The notes: generated by a model not told the origin, from the letters alone. A stretch of 15,056 nucleotides of DNA from an uncultured Alphaproteobacteria bacterium (GCA_938028645.1 CALIMD010000296.1:1-15056); one strand, 5' to 3'; positions 1 through 7,673 are shown, counted from the stretch's first letter. Numbers and translations are program-made.

Positions 1-784
1 CCGTGCTCTCCAACAAAGTCAGGTAATTATGATCATAATACCCAGTAGTTACAGTTGCTTTTAACAAAATTACTTCAGGCATACTTGATAGGGCCGCCAC
101 TGTTCTCTCAGCCCATTCAAATGCAGGTAACCCATCGATGGTGCAATCTGTGTTATATGTCAGGCTCCCGCCAAAACTATCTTGTTCTTCGGTCAAGATC
201 ACCCTAGCTCCAGTTTGTCCGGCAGCAAGTGCAGCACTTAAACCCGCAGGCCCACTGCCAACGATTAAAACGTCACAATGCGCGTGATTTTTTTCATACC
301 GATCAGGGTCTGCCCCCTTAGGTGCCTCTCCTAGACCAGCAGCCCGCCTGATCCAATACTCATATCGCATCCACCAACTGGCAGGCCACATAAACGTCTT
401 GTAGTAAAAACCAGCTGGCAGCAATCTGTGTATAAGATTATTTACGTAACCCAGATCAAAAGTTAAATTTGGCCAACGATTCTGACTTGTAACTGTAAGG
501 CCATCACGAAGTGTCATCTGAGTTGCGCGGGTATTTGGATCCGTACTGTTACCTTCCCCTACTTGAATAAGGGCATTTGGTTCCTCTGCACCAGCTGATA
601 GCACGCCGCGCGGACGATGGTATTTGAAACTACGGCCTACTAAATGGACCCCATTAGCTAAAAGAGCCGATGCTAGGGTATCACCTCTATACCCTTCAAA
701 AAATTTTCCATCAAATTTAAAACGTAATGGTTTTGATCGGTCTACTTGCCCTAAATTTTTTAGACGGAAACGTTGCATTGTCAT
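1..784 (-). CDS. soxA: Sarcosine oxidase alpha subunit, N-terminal 261 residues (cut by window edge)
   Basis: This is the large subunit of heterotetrameric sarcosine oxidase, a cytoplasmic flavoenzyme that demethylates sarcosine to glycine and makes 5,10-methylenetetrahydrofolate and hydrogen peroxide. Reading the minus strand from ATG at 784 gives 261 uninterrupted codons to the edge. Residues about 5-100 resemble the Fer2_4-type N-terminal domain (GYRGDTLASALLANG, then HRPRGV and GAEEPNALI). As expected for this family, that part has no cysteines, so no 2Fe-2S cluster. A Rossmann dinucleotide-binding motif, GSGPAG, sits at about 176-181 after DVLIV. Family members are near 1000 residues, so roughly three quarters, including the GcvT-like folate domain, lies outside the window. 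The start overlaps the soxD stop as ATGA (784-781), which implies translational coupling. In-frame M3 (ATG at 778) is an alternative start. Identification is firm from both sequence and context. Confidence 0.95.
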   Translation of the reverse strand, partial: MTMQRFRLKNLGQVDRSKPLRFKFDGKFFEGYRGDTLASALLANGVHLVGRSFKYHRPRGVLSAGAEEPNALIQVGEGNSTDPNTRATQMTLRDGLTVTSQNRWPNLTFDLGYVNNLIHRLLPAGFYYKTFMWPASWWMRYEYWIRRAAGLGEAPKGADPDRYEKNHAHCDVLIVGSGPAGLSAALAAGQTGARVILTEEQDSFGGSLTYNTDCTIDGLPAFEWAERTVAALSSMPEVILLKATVTTGYYDHNYLTLLEST

Positions 785-1134
785 TTTTCTATTTGTCGAG
801 TTGTTAATCTTTCGGCGGCAGATTTCCGGCGCCAATTACTCTTATAATATTCTTTCCCAGCCTTAGAGCTTGGTAATTGGTCACTTGGATAAACTTCAAT
901 TATCTCGTTGGTTACTGTGTTCCGTAAGACATTAAACCATCTTCGGCATCCGCTAGTATGAACCCATCTTTCAAGTGTTAACCCTTTGGTATTACTTTTT
1001 TGAAATAGATATTCAGAGAATTCCTCATCGCTTAAAGAATCAGCGTCAAAGGGCCGTTTTATATGCGCCTCACCACCATAGTGGAACTCCGCATCATCTC
1101 GGTATCCACACCAAGGACATTTAATGTATAACAT
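781..1134 (-). CDS. soxD: Sarcosine oxidase delta subunit (zinc-binding)
   Basis: This is the small delta subunit of heterotetrameric sarcosine oxidase, which binds zinc and stabilises the complex. The 117-residue protein starts MLYIKCPWCG. Cys6, Cys9, His59 and Cys63 (in VHTSGCRRWF) match in position the zinc ligands known for the delta subunit. Other family landmarks are HYGGEAHIKRP near residue 18 and the RRWFNVLRNTVTNEI stretch near 64. Family members are usually about 90-110 residues, so this one has a slightly long basic tail. The start is supported by an AGAAAGG Shine-Dalgarno 6 bases upstream, within the 11-base gap after the soxB stop. The end overlaps soxA by four bases. Three genes packed this tightly almost certainly form one transcript. 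The call is firm. Confidence 0.95.
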   Translation of the reverse strand: MLYIKCPWCGYRDDAEFHYGGEAHIKRPFDADSLSDEEFSEYLFQKSNTKGLTLERWVHTSGCRRWFNVLRNTVTNEIIEVYPSDQLPSSKAGKEYYKSNWRRKSAAERLTTRQIEK

Positions 1135-1145
1135 GCCTGGCCTTT

Positions 1146-2444
1146 CTAATGAGCGACGCCTGCTGCGCCATGTTCATCAATCAAATATCCATCGACAAAG
1201 CGGTTGAGTGTGAATGGTGCAGTGATCGAATTTGGTTCATTCCTAGCAATCAGATCTGCAAATACATGTCCTGAACCCGGCGTTGCCTTAAAACCGCCCG
1301 TTCCCCATCCACAATTAAAATAGAGATTGTCTATGGGTGTTTTTGATATAATCGGAGATGCATCAGGGCATGTGTCAACTATCCCTCCCCATGATCGAAG
1401 CATTCGGAGGCGAGAAAAAACTGGGAAAAGCTCGACCGCAGCAGCTAACATTCCTTCTATTATATTTAAGCTGCCTTTTTGAGCATATGAATTATAGGAA
1501 TCCGCACCTGCGCCAAAAACCATCTCACCTTTGTCGGATTGACTTACATACATGTGTACACTATTCGACATGATTACTGTGTCGAGGATTGGTTTTATAG
1601 GTTCAGAGACCAAGGCTTGCAGGGGTCGGCTATCTATTGGAAGACGGAAGCCTGCTAACCCTGCCAGAACCCCGGCGTGGCCAGCAACAACACAACCTAC
1701 TTTCCCTGCCTTTATGGTGCCGTTAGCTGTCTGGACACCCGTCACTTTACCATTCTTGATATTAAACCCGGTAACTTCACAATTTTGAATAATATCTACA
1801 CCTAAGCTATCGGCTGCTCTTGCATAACCCCAGGCGACTGCATCATGGCGTGCAGTTCCGCCCCGGCGCTGTATAAAACCCCCCATTACTGGATAGCGAA
1901 GGTTGGGATTAATATTGATAATTGGAACAAGCTTTTTAATTTGAGCGGGGTTTAACACGTCTGAGTCTATCCCGTTTAATCGGATTGCTTCCACGCGCCG
2001 GTTCATTTCTTTTAATTCATGTTCGGAATGAGCCAAGGTTAAAACCCCCCGTTGGCTAAACATCGTATTAAAATTCAATTCCTGACTCAGATTTTCCCAA
2101 AGCTTTAGTGAGTGCTCATAAATACCAGCGCTCTCATCCCACATGTAATTTGATCGAATGATAGTGGTATTACGTCCTGTGTTCCCTCCGCCTAGCCATC
2201 CTTTATCTATAACGGCGACGTTCTTCATTCCGTGCTGTGACGCCAGGTAGTAGGCTGTTGCTAAGCCATGGCCTCCTCCGCCAATAATTATGACGTCATA
2301 TTCTGTTTTAGGTTCTGGGGATTTCCACGCTTGGGCCCAATTTTCATGATTGGTGAATGCATTTCTGGCAAGACTAAATATCGAATATTTTTCTTTTTCA
2401 CTGCGCAAGCCTTGCATGCCAAAGTTGCTGCGAGGTTTTTTCAT
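1146..2444 (-). CDS. soxB: Sarcosine oxidase beta subunit (flavin-binding)
   Basis: This catalytic subunit of heterotetrameric sarcosine oxidase carries non-covalent FAD at the sarcosine oxidation site and covalent FMN at the alpha/beta interface. The 432-residue product has a DAO-fold Rossmann motif (DVIIIGGGGHGLATAYYL, about 50-67), then KGWLGGGNTGRNTTIIRSNY (about 81-100). RRGGTARHDAVAWGYARAAD follows, with His200 the likely FMN-attachment histidine. Near the C-terminus, NCGWGTGGFKATPGSG is the second flavin-contact stretch. Family members are about 405-417 residues; the extra length is an N-terminal extension of about 18 residues before KYSIFSLARNA. The first ATG has a good AGAAGGA ribosome-binding site 7 bases upstream, so I keep it, although M10 is also ATG. 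It is the first gene of the sox cluster and faces a divergent gap that should hold the promoter. Confidence 0.95.
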   Translation of the reverse strand: MKKPRSNFGMQGLRSEKEKYSIFSLARNAFTNHENWAQAWKSPEPKTEYDVIIIGGGGHGLATAYYLASQHGMKNVAVIDKGWLGGGNTGRNTTIIRSNYMWDESAGIYEHSLKLWENLSQELNFNTMFSQRGVLTLAHSEHELKEMNRRVEAIRLNGIDSDVLNPAQIKKLVPIININPNLRYPVMGGFIQRRGGTARHDAVAWGYARAADSLGVDIIQNCEVTGFNIKNGKVTGVQTANGTIKAGKVGCVVAGHAGVLAGLAGFRLPIDSRPLQALVSEPIKPILDTVIMSNSVHMYVSQSDKGEMVFGAGADSYNSYAQKGSLNIIEGMLAAAVELFPVFSRLRMLRSWGGIVDTCPDASPIISKTPIDNLYFNCGWGTGGFKATPGSGHVFADLIARNEPNSITAPFTLNRFVDGYLIDEHGAAGVAH

Positions 2445-2527
2445 CAGTGGTTCCTTCTAGGCAATCTAATAATCAAAAATTAGTATTTAGAGTCCACACC
2501 CTCAAAATAGTACTTCTACTCAATAAG

Positions 2528-2555
2528 CCTAGTTCTAGGGCGACATTTAATGGCG
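2528..2555. promoter_or_regulatory. Two adjacent small palindromes in the soxB upstream gap, possible operator
   Basis: CCTAGTTCTAGG (2528-2539) has perfect 5-bp arms around TT. CGACATTTAATGGCG (2541-2555) is symmetric except for one mismatched pair. The two lie side by side and cover the candidate sox promoter, where a repressor or activator would be expected. Short palindromes are common by chance in AT-rich DNA, so function is speculative. Confidence 0.25.
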
Positions 2556-2559
2556 TCAA
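2532..2559 (-). promoter_or_regulatory. Weak candidate promoter for the sox genes
   Basis: On the minus strand, TTGACG (2559-2554) is followed after 16 bases by TAGAAC (2537-2532), a reasonable -35 with a poor -10. It sits about 90 bases upstream of the soxB ATG. A TACTAT hexamer lies closer (near 2510) but lacks a matching -35. No plus-strand promoter for the divergent gene at 2674 stood out. This is inference from consensus matching only. Confidence 0.25.
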
Positions 2560-2673
2560 CTGAATAAAATTAATCCTATATCAAACTTGTAGCTTATTAC
2601 ATAACTGGACGTTGGACAATAAAACGATAGAATTCAGTTTACAAATTAATGAATTCGGCTGGGGATAATACAA

Positions 2674-3402
2674 ATGAAGAACTCTGAAGAATATGAAGCC
2701 AGGTTAGATGTAGCAGCTGCACATCGTTTGGCGGTGATGCATGGACTTAACGAAGGTGTGTGGAACCACATAAGTCTTTGCAGCCCAGATCAACCAGAAA
2801 ATATCTTAATCAGTCCGGGCCATACTCATTGGGGGCAAGTTAAAGCCAGTAACTTAGCCCTAATGTCCCCGGAAGGAAAAATGATTTCGGGAGAACGACC
2901 GCCTATCAGGGCAGGATGGATTATTCATCATCCCGTTCATACAGCCCGTCCGGATGCGAAATGTGTCATTCATGTACATGCGCCATACACGACTGCAATG
3001 TCGATTAGGAAAGATATGAAGCTTGAGACTCGAAGCTCTCAGCAATCCGCTGGGTTTCATGATGATGTCGTTTACTATGAAGTTTATGACGGTGTTTTGG
3101 AGGATGAGTCTGAAGGGGTTCATATGGCAGAAGTTCTTGGTAATAAGAGAATATTAATGATGCGTAACCATGGAGCGATGATCGTTGGAGAAACGGTCGC
3201 TAGAGCTTATCTGGACGCTTATCAGTTAGAGCGCGCCTGCATGTATCAGCTTCTAGCTGTTGCCGGAGGTGGTGAAATGCAGCTTATTCCTGAGGAGGTT
3301 GCTGCGGAGATGGGACGTTTAGCTCGTAAAGGCCGTAATATTGAGCATTTTGAGGGAATGAAACGTATTATATTTGAAAAAGAGCCAGATTTTGCAGATT
3401 AA
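2674..3402 (+). CDS. Class II aldolase/adducin family protein
   Basis: This cytoplasmic protein of 242 residues has the class II aldolase/adducin fold, a family of zinc-dependent aldolases, epimerases, dehydratases, decarboxylases and non-enzymatic adducin-like members. The metal site is visible: H100 and H102 in VIHVHAPYT, and H166 in MMRNHGAMIVGET. ISPGHTHWGQV (about 46-56) corresponds to the phosphate/carboxylate-binding loop region. The segment that in L-fuculose-phosphate aldolase carries the catalytic glutamate (SSEW) reads RAGWIIHH here, so Gly81 appears to replace the acid. That is more like the adducin-type branch than a classical sugar-phosphate aldolase. Length is normal for the family. 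GGGGATAATACAA before the ATG gives a weak ribosome-binding site. It is divergent from the sox genes and followed by a peptidase gene 63 bases on. Substrate cannot be told from sequence. Confidence 0.85.
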   Translation: MKNSEEYEARLDVAAAHRLAVMHGLNEGVWNHISLCSPDQPENILISPGHTHWGQVKASNLALMSPEGKMISGERPPIRAGWIIHHPVHTARPDAKCVIHVHAPYTTAMSIRKDMKLETRSSQQSAGFHDDVVYYEVYDGVLEDESEGVHMAEVLGNKRILMMRNHGAMIVGETVARAYLDAYQLERACMYQLLAVAGGGEMQLIPEEVAAEMGRLARKGRNIEHFEGMKRIIFEKEPDFAD

Positions 3403-3433
3403 CAAAAGTAAGCAATTTTATTACTGGCAAAAC

Positions 3434-3455
3434 AAGTGTCATTTAGACACTTTTT
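3434..3455 (+). terminator. Small hairpin plus T-run, possible terminator or attenuator
   Basis: AAGTGTC (3434-3440) and GACACTT (3446-3452) form a perfect 7-bp stem with an ATTTA loop, followed at once by TTT. It lies 31 bases after the aldolase-like stop and ends one base before the AGGAG of the next gene. It could end the first transcript, act as a leaky attenuator, or shape access to the ribosome-binding site. The stem has only three G-C pairs, so strong termination is doubtful. Confidence 0.4.
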
Positions 3456-3465
3456 AGGAGTTAGA

Positions 3466-4599
3466 ATGTTAGGAATAATATCCTCGTTTGATGGCGGAAA
3501 TATAGAAGTCGTTAAGGCAGATGATCCCAGTGACATCCAACTTAAAATAAGAAGCGACACGAATGCAGAATTTTTTCAGTGGTTCTATTTCAGAGTTGTA
3601 GGGGTTAGGAGCAGCCAATGCACGATCAAAATATTAAATGCTGGAGAAGCGAGCTTTACTCGAGGCTGGGAAGATTATAAGGCCGTTGCTTCGGAGGATC
3701 AGAAATATTGGGAAAGGGTGCAGACAGAATATAGAAGTGGTGTTTTGGAGATAAAACACACTCCAAACTCCGATTCTGTTTGTTACGCATATTTTGTACC
3801 GTATTCATTGAACCGACATTCTGATCTCATTGCTAGATGTCAGGCGTCTGAAGGGGTCAGCTTATCAATACCTGGATTTACTGCGCAAAAAAGACCTATT
3901 GAAGTTTTAACTTTTGGAAATGAAGCGAACGAAAAACCAGCGTTATGGGTTATAGCCCGCCAACACCCAGGGGAAACGATGGCTGAGTGGTTTATGGAGG
4001 GTCTCTTAGATCGCTTGCGAAATCAGCAAGATGGTGCAGTAAGGTCTTTGCTTCAGAGGGCTGTATTATATGCCGTTCCCAACATGAACCCAGACGGCAG
4101 CGCACTTGGAAATTTGAGAGTAAATTCGCAGGGCATCAATTTAAATCGAGAATGGGAAAATCCAAGTGTGGAAAAAAGTCCTGAGGTTTTTTATGTCCGT
4201 AAACGGATGATTGAAAGTAAAATAGGATTTTGCCTTGATGTACATGGTGATGAGGGACTTCCTTTTAATTTCATAGCCGGTTTTGAAGGAATTGCTGAAG
4301 CCAGTGATCATCAATTGGGAGTTATGAACAAGTTTCGTGATACGCTTGCTCAGCTGAACCCTGATTTTCAATTAGCAAATGGATATCCTAAAGTTGCCAA
4401 AGGAAAAGGTATGAAGACAACTTCGACCGGTTATTTAGCAGCATTTCATGGAGCTGTTTCTATGACCCTTGAGATGCCATTTAAAGATGCTGCAAATGCC
4501 CCAGACGAAAGATTTGGCTGGTCCCCTGAAAGGAGTATGGCTTTGGGCCGGTCCAGCGTAGAGGCAATACTTTCGATTCTTGATGAAATCAAGAATTAA
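3466..4599 (+). CDS. M14-family zinc carboxypeptidase, cytosolic carboxypeptidase (CCP)-like
   Basis: This is a soluble metallocarboxypeptidase of 377 residues. I use ATG 3466 because AGGAG lies five bases upstream; an in-frame GTG at 3436 sits inside a hairpin with no ribosome-binding site. An N-terminal beta domain (about 1-120) with SSFDGGNIEVV and EFFQWFYFRV is typical of the M14 CCP-like branch. The catalytic domain shows HPGE (His167, Glu170), NMNPDG (206-211), LNREW (226-230), LDVHGDE (His260 as third zinc ligand) and TLEMPF with Glu336 as likely general base. All required residues are present. Eukaryotic CCPs remove glutamates from tubulin; bacterial substrates of this branch are poorly known. 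There is no signal peptide, so it should act in the cytoplasm. It is followed 22 bases later by the Spx/YffB-like gene. The family call is firm and the substrate unknown. Confidence 0.9.
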   Translation: MLGIISSFDGGNIEVVKADDPSDIQLKIRSDTNAEFFQWFYFRVVGVRSSQCTIKILNAGEASFTRGWEDYKAVASEDQKYWERVQTEYRSGVLEIKHTPNSDSVCYAYFVPYSLNRHSDLIARCQASEGVSLSIPGFTAQKRPIEVLTFGNEANEKPALWVIARQHPGETMAEWFMEGLLDRLRNQQDGAVRSLLQRAVLYAVPNMNPDGSALGNLRVNSQGINLNREWENPSVEKSPEVFYVRKRMIESKIGFCLDVHGDEGLPFNFIAGFEGIAEASDHQLGVMNKFRDTLAQLNPDFQLANGYPKVAKGKGMKTTSTGYLAAFHGAVSMTLEMPFKDAANAPDERFGWSPERSMALGRSSVEAILSILDEIKN

Positions 4600-4621
4600 A
4601 TTGATGAAGGTAACGAGTGAT

Positions 4622-4975
4622 ATGACAACTCTTTATGGTATACCTAATTGTGATAAATGCAGAAAGGCGAAGAAATGGTTTAATGAAAACCGAATTATAT
4701 TTGACTTTTTTGATTTTCGAAAAAATAAACTGACCCACGCTAAAATTGAAACATGGATTGATAGGATAGGATTGGATAATTTGATTAATCGAAGAGGCAC
4801 AACATGGAGAAACCTTTCTGACGAATTACGTGACCAGATATCCCAGCAAAAAAATGTGGATGTGTTGCATCAATTTCCTACTGTAATGAAAAGACCTATC
4901 ATTGAAAGTGATGACCATTTTCTGGTAGGGTTTGACGCCTCAGTTATCAAGCAAATTCAGAGCATGAAAATATGA
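4622..4975 (+). CDS. ArsC/Spx/YffB-family thioredoxin-fold protein with CxxC
   Basis: This small protein of the arsenate reductase-like family has 117 residues from ATG 4622. Upstream in-frame ATGs at 4580, 4583 and 4604 are less likely, because the family begins directly with the MTTLYGIPNC strand. The active site is CDKC (Cys10, Cys13). The rest follows the YffB pattern: KAKKWF (15-20), LINRRGTTWR (54-63), and MKRPIIE (89-95), with Arg91 the usual conserved arginine before VGFD. Classical ArsC and YffB keep only the first cysteine, while Spx regulators carry CxxC at 10 and 13, as here. The sequence after the active site looks more like YffB than Spx. It may be a thiol reductase or an RNA polymerase-binding stress factor; sequence alone does not decide. 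It lies 22 bases after the carboxypeptidase stop, probably co-transcribed. Confidence 0.85.
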   Translation: MTTLYGIPNCDKCRKAKKWFNENRIIFDFFDFRKNKLTHAKIETWIDRIGLDNLINRRGTTWRNLSDELRDQISQQKNVDVLHQFPTVMKRPIIESDDHFLVGFDASVIKQIQSMKI

Positions 4976-5041
4976 GCTGACCCCAAAGGTTTAGTTTTGA
5001 GTTTTGTAGTTCTATGTCAATCGAAGTAATTTGGATGAACC

Positions 5042-5839
5042 ATGATGACTATACCTGAGCTGAAGATAATCGAGACACCGGGAGGAGAAATTTCCTACAG
5101 GGAGAATGGTTCTGGGCCTATACTTTTATTAATGCACGGGATAGGTGGCAACTCACGCTCTTGGAAAAGTCAGTTGGAGACGTTATCTAACAATTTCCGT
5201 GTTATAGCTTGGGATGCCCCATCTTATGGCAAAAGTGCGAAACGAGGTGCAAACCTTGAAGAATATACAATGGCTGTCATAGAGTTTTTGGATGCTTTGA
5301 GTATAGCTAGTGTTAATCTGTTAGGCCATTCCATGGGTGGAGTCGTGGCTCAGGGTGTTGCAGGGATTCATCCCGACAGAGTAACAAAGTTGATATTGTC
5401 TAGTACTTTTATGGGACATGGATCCGCTGAGGGGACTCCATTAGGGGAAGGTTATAGTGCAAGATTGGGGGATATAAAAAATATGTCGCCAGATGAATTT
5501 GGTCGCGCCAGGGCATCCAGTATGCTCGCTCAATCAGCTTCAAGTAAAACTCGGCAGGAAGTTGCTTCTATAGCGGCCGAGGTGACGCATAGTGGATTAT
5601 TAGCTGCATGCAAAATGTTGCACCATGCCGATACTCGCGATCTAACTACCAAGTTTAAAATGCCAGTTTTAGTTTTGACTGGAGAAAAAGATGGCGTTGT
5701 TATCCCCGCAAGAACTGAGGAAATGGCAAGTTTGATACCCGAGGTGGAAATGAAACAACTTTTGGGAGTAGGGCATGCGGGCTATCTCGAAAACCCTGAG
5801 AAATTTAATTCAGCTCTGGAGAACTTTTTGAACTCTTAG
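5042..5839 (+). CDS. Alpha/beta hydrolase-fold protein
   Basis: This is a 265-residue cytoplasmic alpha/beta hydrolase with an intact catalytic triad. HGIGG (32-36) is the oxyanion-hole motif. GHSMGG (95-100) holds nucleophile Ser97, GEKD (214-217) gives Asp217, and GVGHAGYLE (242-250) gives His245. A cap domain fits between about 125 and 200. Overall it resembles the 3-oxoadipate enol-lactonase/BphD-like group, a branch with many substrates (lactones, esters, C-C bonds), so no specific reaction is claimed. The ORF opens ATGATG (5042 and 5045), and a GGATG element lies 5 bases upstream of the first ATG. It follows the Spx/YffB-like gene after 66 bases and is the last plus-strand gene of this group, converging on the unrecognised minus-strand gene. 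Confidence 0.9.
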   Translation: MMTIPELKIIETPGGEISYRENGSGPILLLMHGIGGNSRSWKSQLETLSNNFRVIAWDAPSYGKSAKRGANLEEYTMAVIEFLDALSIASVNLLGHSMGGVVAQGVAGIHPDRVTKLILSSTFMGHGSAEGTPLGEGYSARLGDIKNMSPDEFGRARASSMLAQSASSKTRQEVASIAAEVTHSGLLAACKMLHHADTRDLTTKFKMPVLVLTGEKDGVVIPARTEEMASLIPEVEMKQLLGVGHAGYLENPEKFNSALENFLNS

Positions 5840-5951
5840 AACATTTTTAGTAAAATTTGTTATAAAGCCCAAAGCGAATAGTGGCCATAAACTTACAGAA
5901 GAGATTACGTCACGCAGTTTTTATTGGCTGCAACATATTTATTCACTCAAC
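5840..5951. other. Convergent intergenic gap
   Basis: These 112 bases separate two genes that end towards each other. A bidirectional terminator would be expected, but the only inverted repeat I see is GCAG...CTGC, four base pairs with a ten-base loop and no useful T-run. I see no gene or strong signal here. Confidence 0.5.
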
Positions 5952-7673
5952 TCAAACGCTTATTTGCGCCCTTTTTAACTGCGCTTGGAACCGATTTACC
6001 ACTTTATCTTTTTCATGGGCATCCTCGACTTGAGCAACCAGCTGATTATTGAAATCTGGGTCTTTTATATGTGCTGCTAAAATCTTTCGAGGTATTTCTG
6101 AGGCTCGTCCTTTTGGTAGCATTTCTTCTTGGCACATTCCAACTAGCATAAGTGCTCGAAGATGCATTGGCCGCTGAGCGTTATCAATCTTTTCTATGAT
6201 TTTTGACTCCTCGATATACGTAAATAAAAGGTCGTCAAGCTTCGTCATTATTTGCTGTTTTTTATCGGCCTCGAGATCAGACCTTTCTATTTGGTGAAAG
6301 CTAGCGGTCACTTGCTGCATTTTCTGGTTAGGGGGAAGGTTGGTAACAACCATAGAATTCAGGGATGTTGGTTCTAAAAACAAATGATCTATCTGGGCTG
6401 CTATATGTTCTCTGAGTTGTTCAATTCCTTTTTTAGACTCACTTAGGGATAGCAAAAATGCAATTTTTCTAGCTGGTGAGCTCAACCGAGAAACCACTGT
6501 TGTAACAGCCTCTTTCAATCCAGTTAATCCACCTTTGTTAATGATCCGTGTCTGTCTTTCCAATATTGCTCGTGCAAGTTCACCTCCACCCTTAACTCCA
6601 TCAGAAATTACAAGTCGATCCAGAATAGCATCAAATCGTTCACGTTCCCCTTCTTCTCCTGTTTTTGAAAGTGCGGCGCTGCCTCCTATCTGCTGGCTGA
6701 CTCGTTCAGTGAGAATTTGGCTACTTTCCAGAAGGTCAGCGCTACCTAGTAAACGGTTTAATTTTGCCTTAGTTTCCTCAATGCTACCGCTTTGCATATC
6801 TTCAATTTTCCCAAGTTCCAAAGACCCTGAACTTAGATCGAGCATCTTGATAATGGCGCTTCCCAAGTCGGTCTGATCCCCCAGTAGATCTTGGATTACA
6901 GAATTGTTCATCAATATGTCCGCAATGAACCTATCAATAGCGGCTAGTCCTCTGGAATCCTGAGCGGCTTCCCCTAACTCAATACTTTGAACGAGTTTAC
7001 CCCACCAATCTCTAATATCTATAAGCTGTTTTGTGATTGCAGTATTGAGGAGATATTCGAAATCGTCGCCTTGCGATATTCCATCGATAGTTGCCACAGA
7101 TTGATCAAAATTTGTTGAATCTATTTTTGGAAGCGACTTATCCTCTGCTTTTTTAGCATCTTCCGTAATAGCCTGAACAAATTCGAACAACGTATCACGT
7201 CGTTCGTTTGCATTACCTAGGTCTGGGTCTGCCTGTAATTTTGATACTTTTGCTATTGCGGATGGCACGAGTGCGTCGGCATCCATAACTCTTTTGAGTT
7301 CTTTGCTATTATGAAGAGCTTCAATGGCAGTGATATTATTTTTATCAAGATAACGCCTGAAGAGTTTATTTATTGCTTTCCTACTCGGAGTCAATAAAAG
7401 GTCTTTGGCTATTGAACAGTCTGGTGCCTCATCGATATCATTGATGAATATTTTTTCTTGTCCTGCTTCCTTCAGTTTTTCAAAGATAATATCTTCGTCT
7501 TCGAGTTGATCTATAGACTTTGCTATTAGAACATGGTCGAGGACAATCCTGACTCCTGTGACGCCAGGCTCACTTAGCATCTGGTTGGCAACTTCTTCAG
7601 CTTCAACTTTTTTTGTTACCGTTGCGTCAATTTGCCAAGTCGTGTCATGTAGAGTTAAAATTTCAAAAGGCAT
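5952..7673 (-). CDS. Unrecognised large soluble, mostly helical protein
   Basis: I do not recognise this gene and assign no function. Two starts are possible: ATG 7706 (584 residues) has no ribosome-binding site, while ATG 7673 (573 residues, MPFEILTLHD) has GGGA 8 bases upstream. I prefer the latter. Residues about 1-50 look like a compact alpha/beta unit: a strand with LHDTTWQIDATV, a helix VEAEEVANQML, then GVTGVRIVLDHV. The remainder is charged and helix-rich without repeats, metal motif, nucleotide-binding loop, signal peptide or membrane span. Only two cysteines are present (in APDCS and GMCQE). Recognisable segments for searching include WWGKLVQSIELGEAAQD and QRPMHLRALMLVGMCQEE. It lies downstream of the permease on the same strand, separated by a 9-bp inverted repeat, and converges with the hydrolase gene. 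Uninterrupted length and ordinary-looking composition argue for a real gene. Confidence 0.85.
   Translation of the reverse strand: MPFEILTLHDTTWQIDATVTKKVEAEEVANQMLSEPGVTGVRIVLDHVLIAKSIDQLEDEDIIFEKLKEAGQEKIFINDIDEAPDCSIAKDLLLTPSRKAINKLFRRYLDKNNITAIEALHNSKELKRVMDADALVPSAIAKVSKLQADPDLGNANERRDTLFEFVQAITEDAKKAEDKSLPKIDSTNFDQSVATIDGISQGDDFEYLLNTAITKQLIDIRDWWGKLVQSIELGEAAQDSRGLAAIDRFIADILMNNSVIQDLLGDQTDLGSAIIKMLDLSSGSLELGKIEDMQSGSIEETKAKLNRLLGSADLLESSQILTERVSQQIGGSAALSKTGEEGERERFDAILDRLVISDGVKGGGELARAILERQTRIINKGGLTGLKEAVTTVVSRLSSPARKIAFLLSLSESKKGIEQLREHIAAQIDHLFLEPTSLNSMVVTNLPPNQKMQQVTASFHQIERSDLEADKKQQIMTKLDDLLFTYIEESKIIEKIDNAQRPMHLRALMLVGMCQEEMLPKGRASEIPRKILAAHIKDPDFNNQLVAQVEDAHEKDKVVNRFQAQLKRAQISV

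Noticed and set aside
624..866. Plus-strand 80-codon reading frame
   Set aside because: It lies antisense across soxA and soxD, both clearly conserved, and its peptide has no recognisable feature.
5911..5933. Possible terminator in the convergent gap (GCAG...CTGC)
   Set aside because: The stem is only four base pairs with a ten-base loop and lacks a T-run in either direction.
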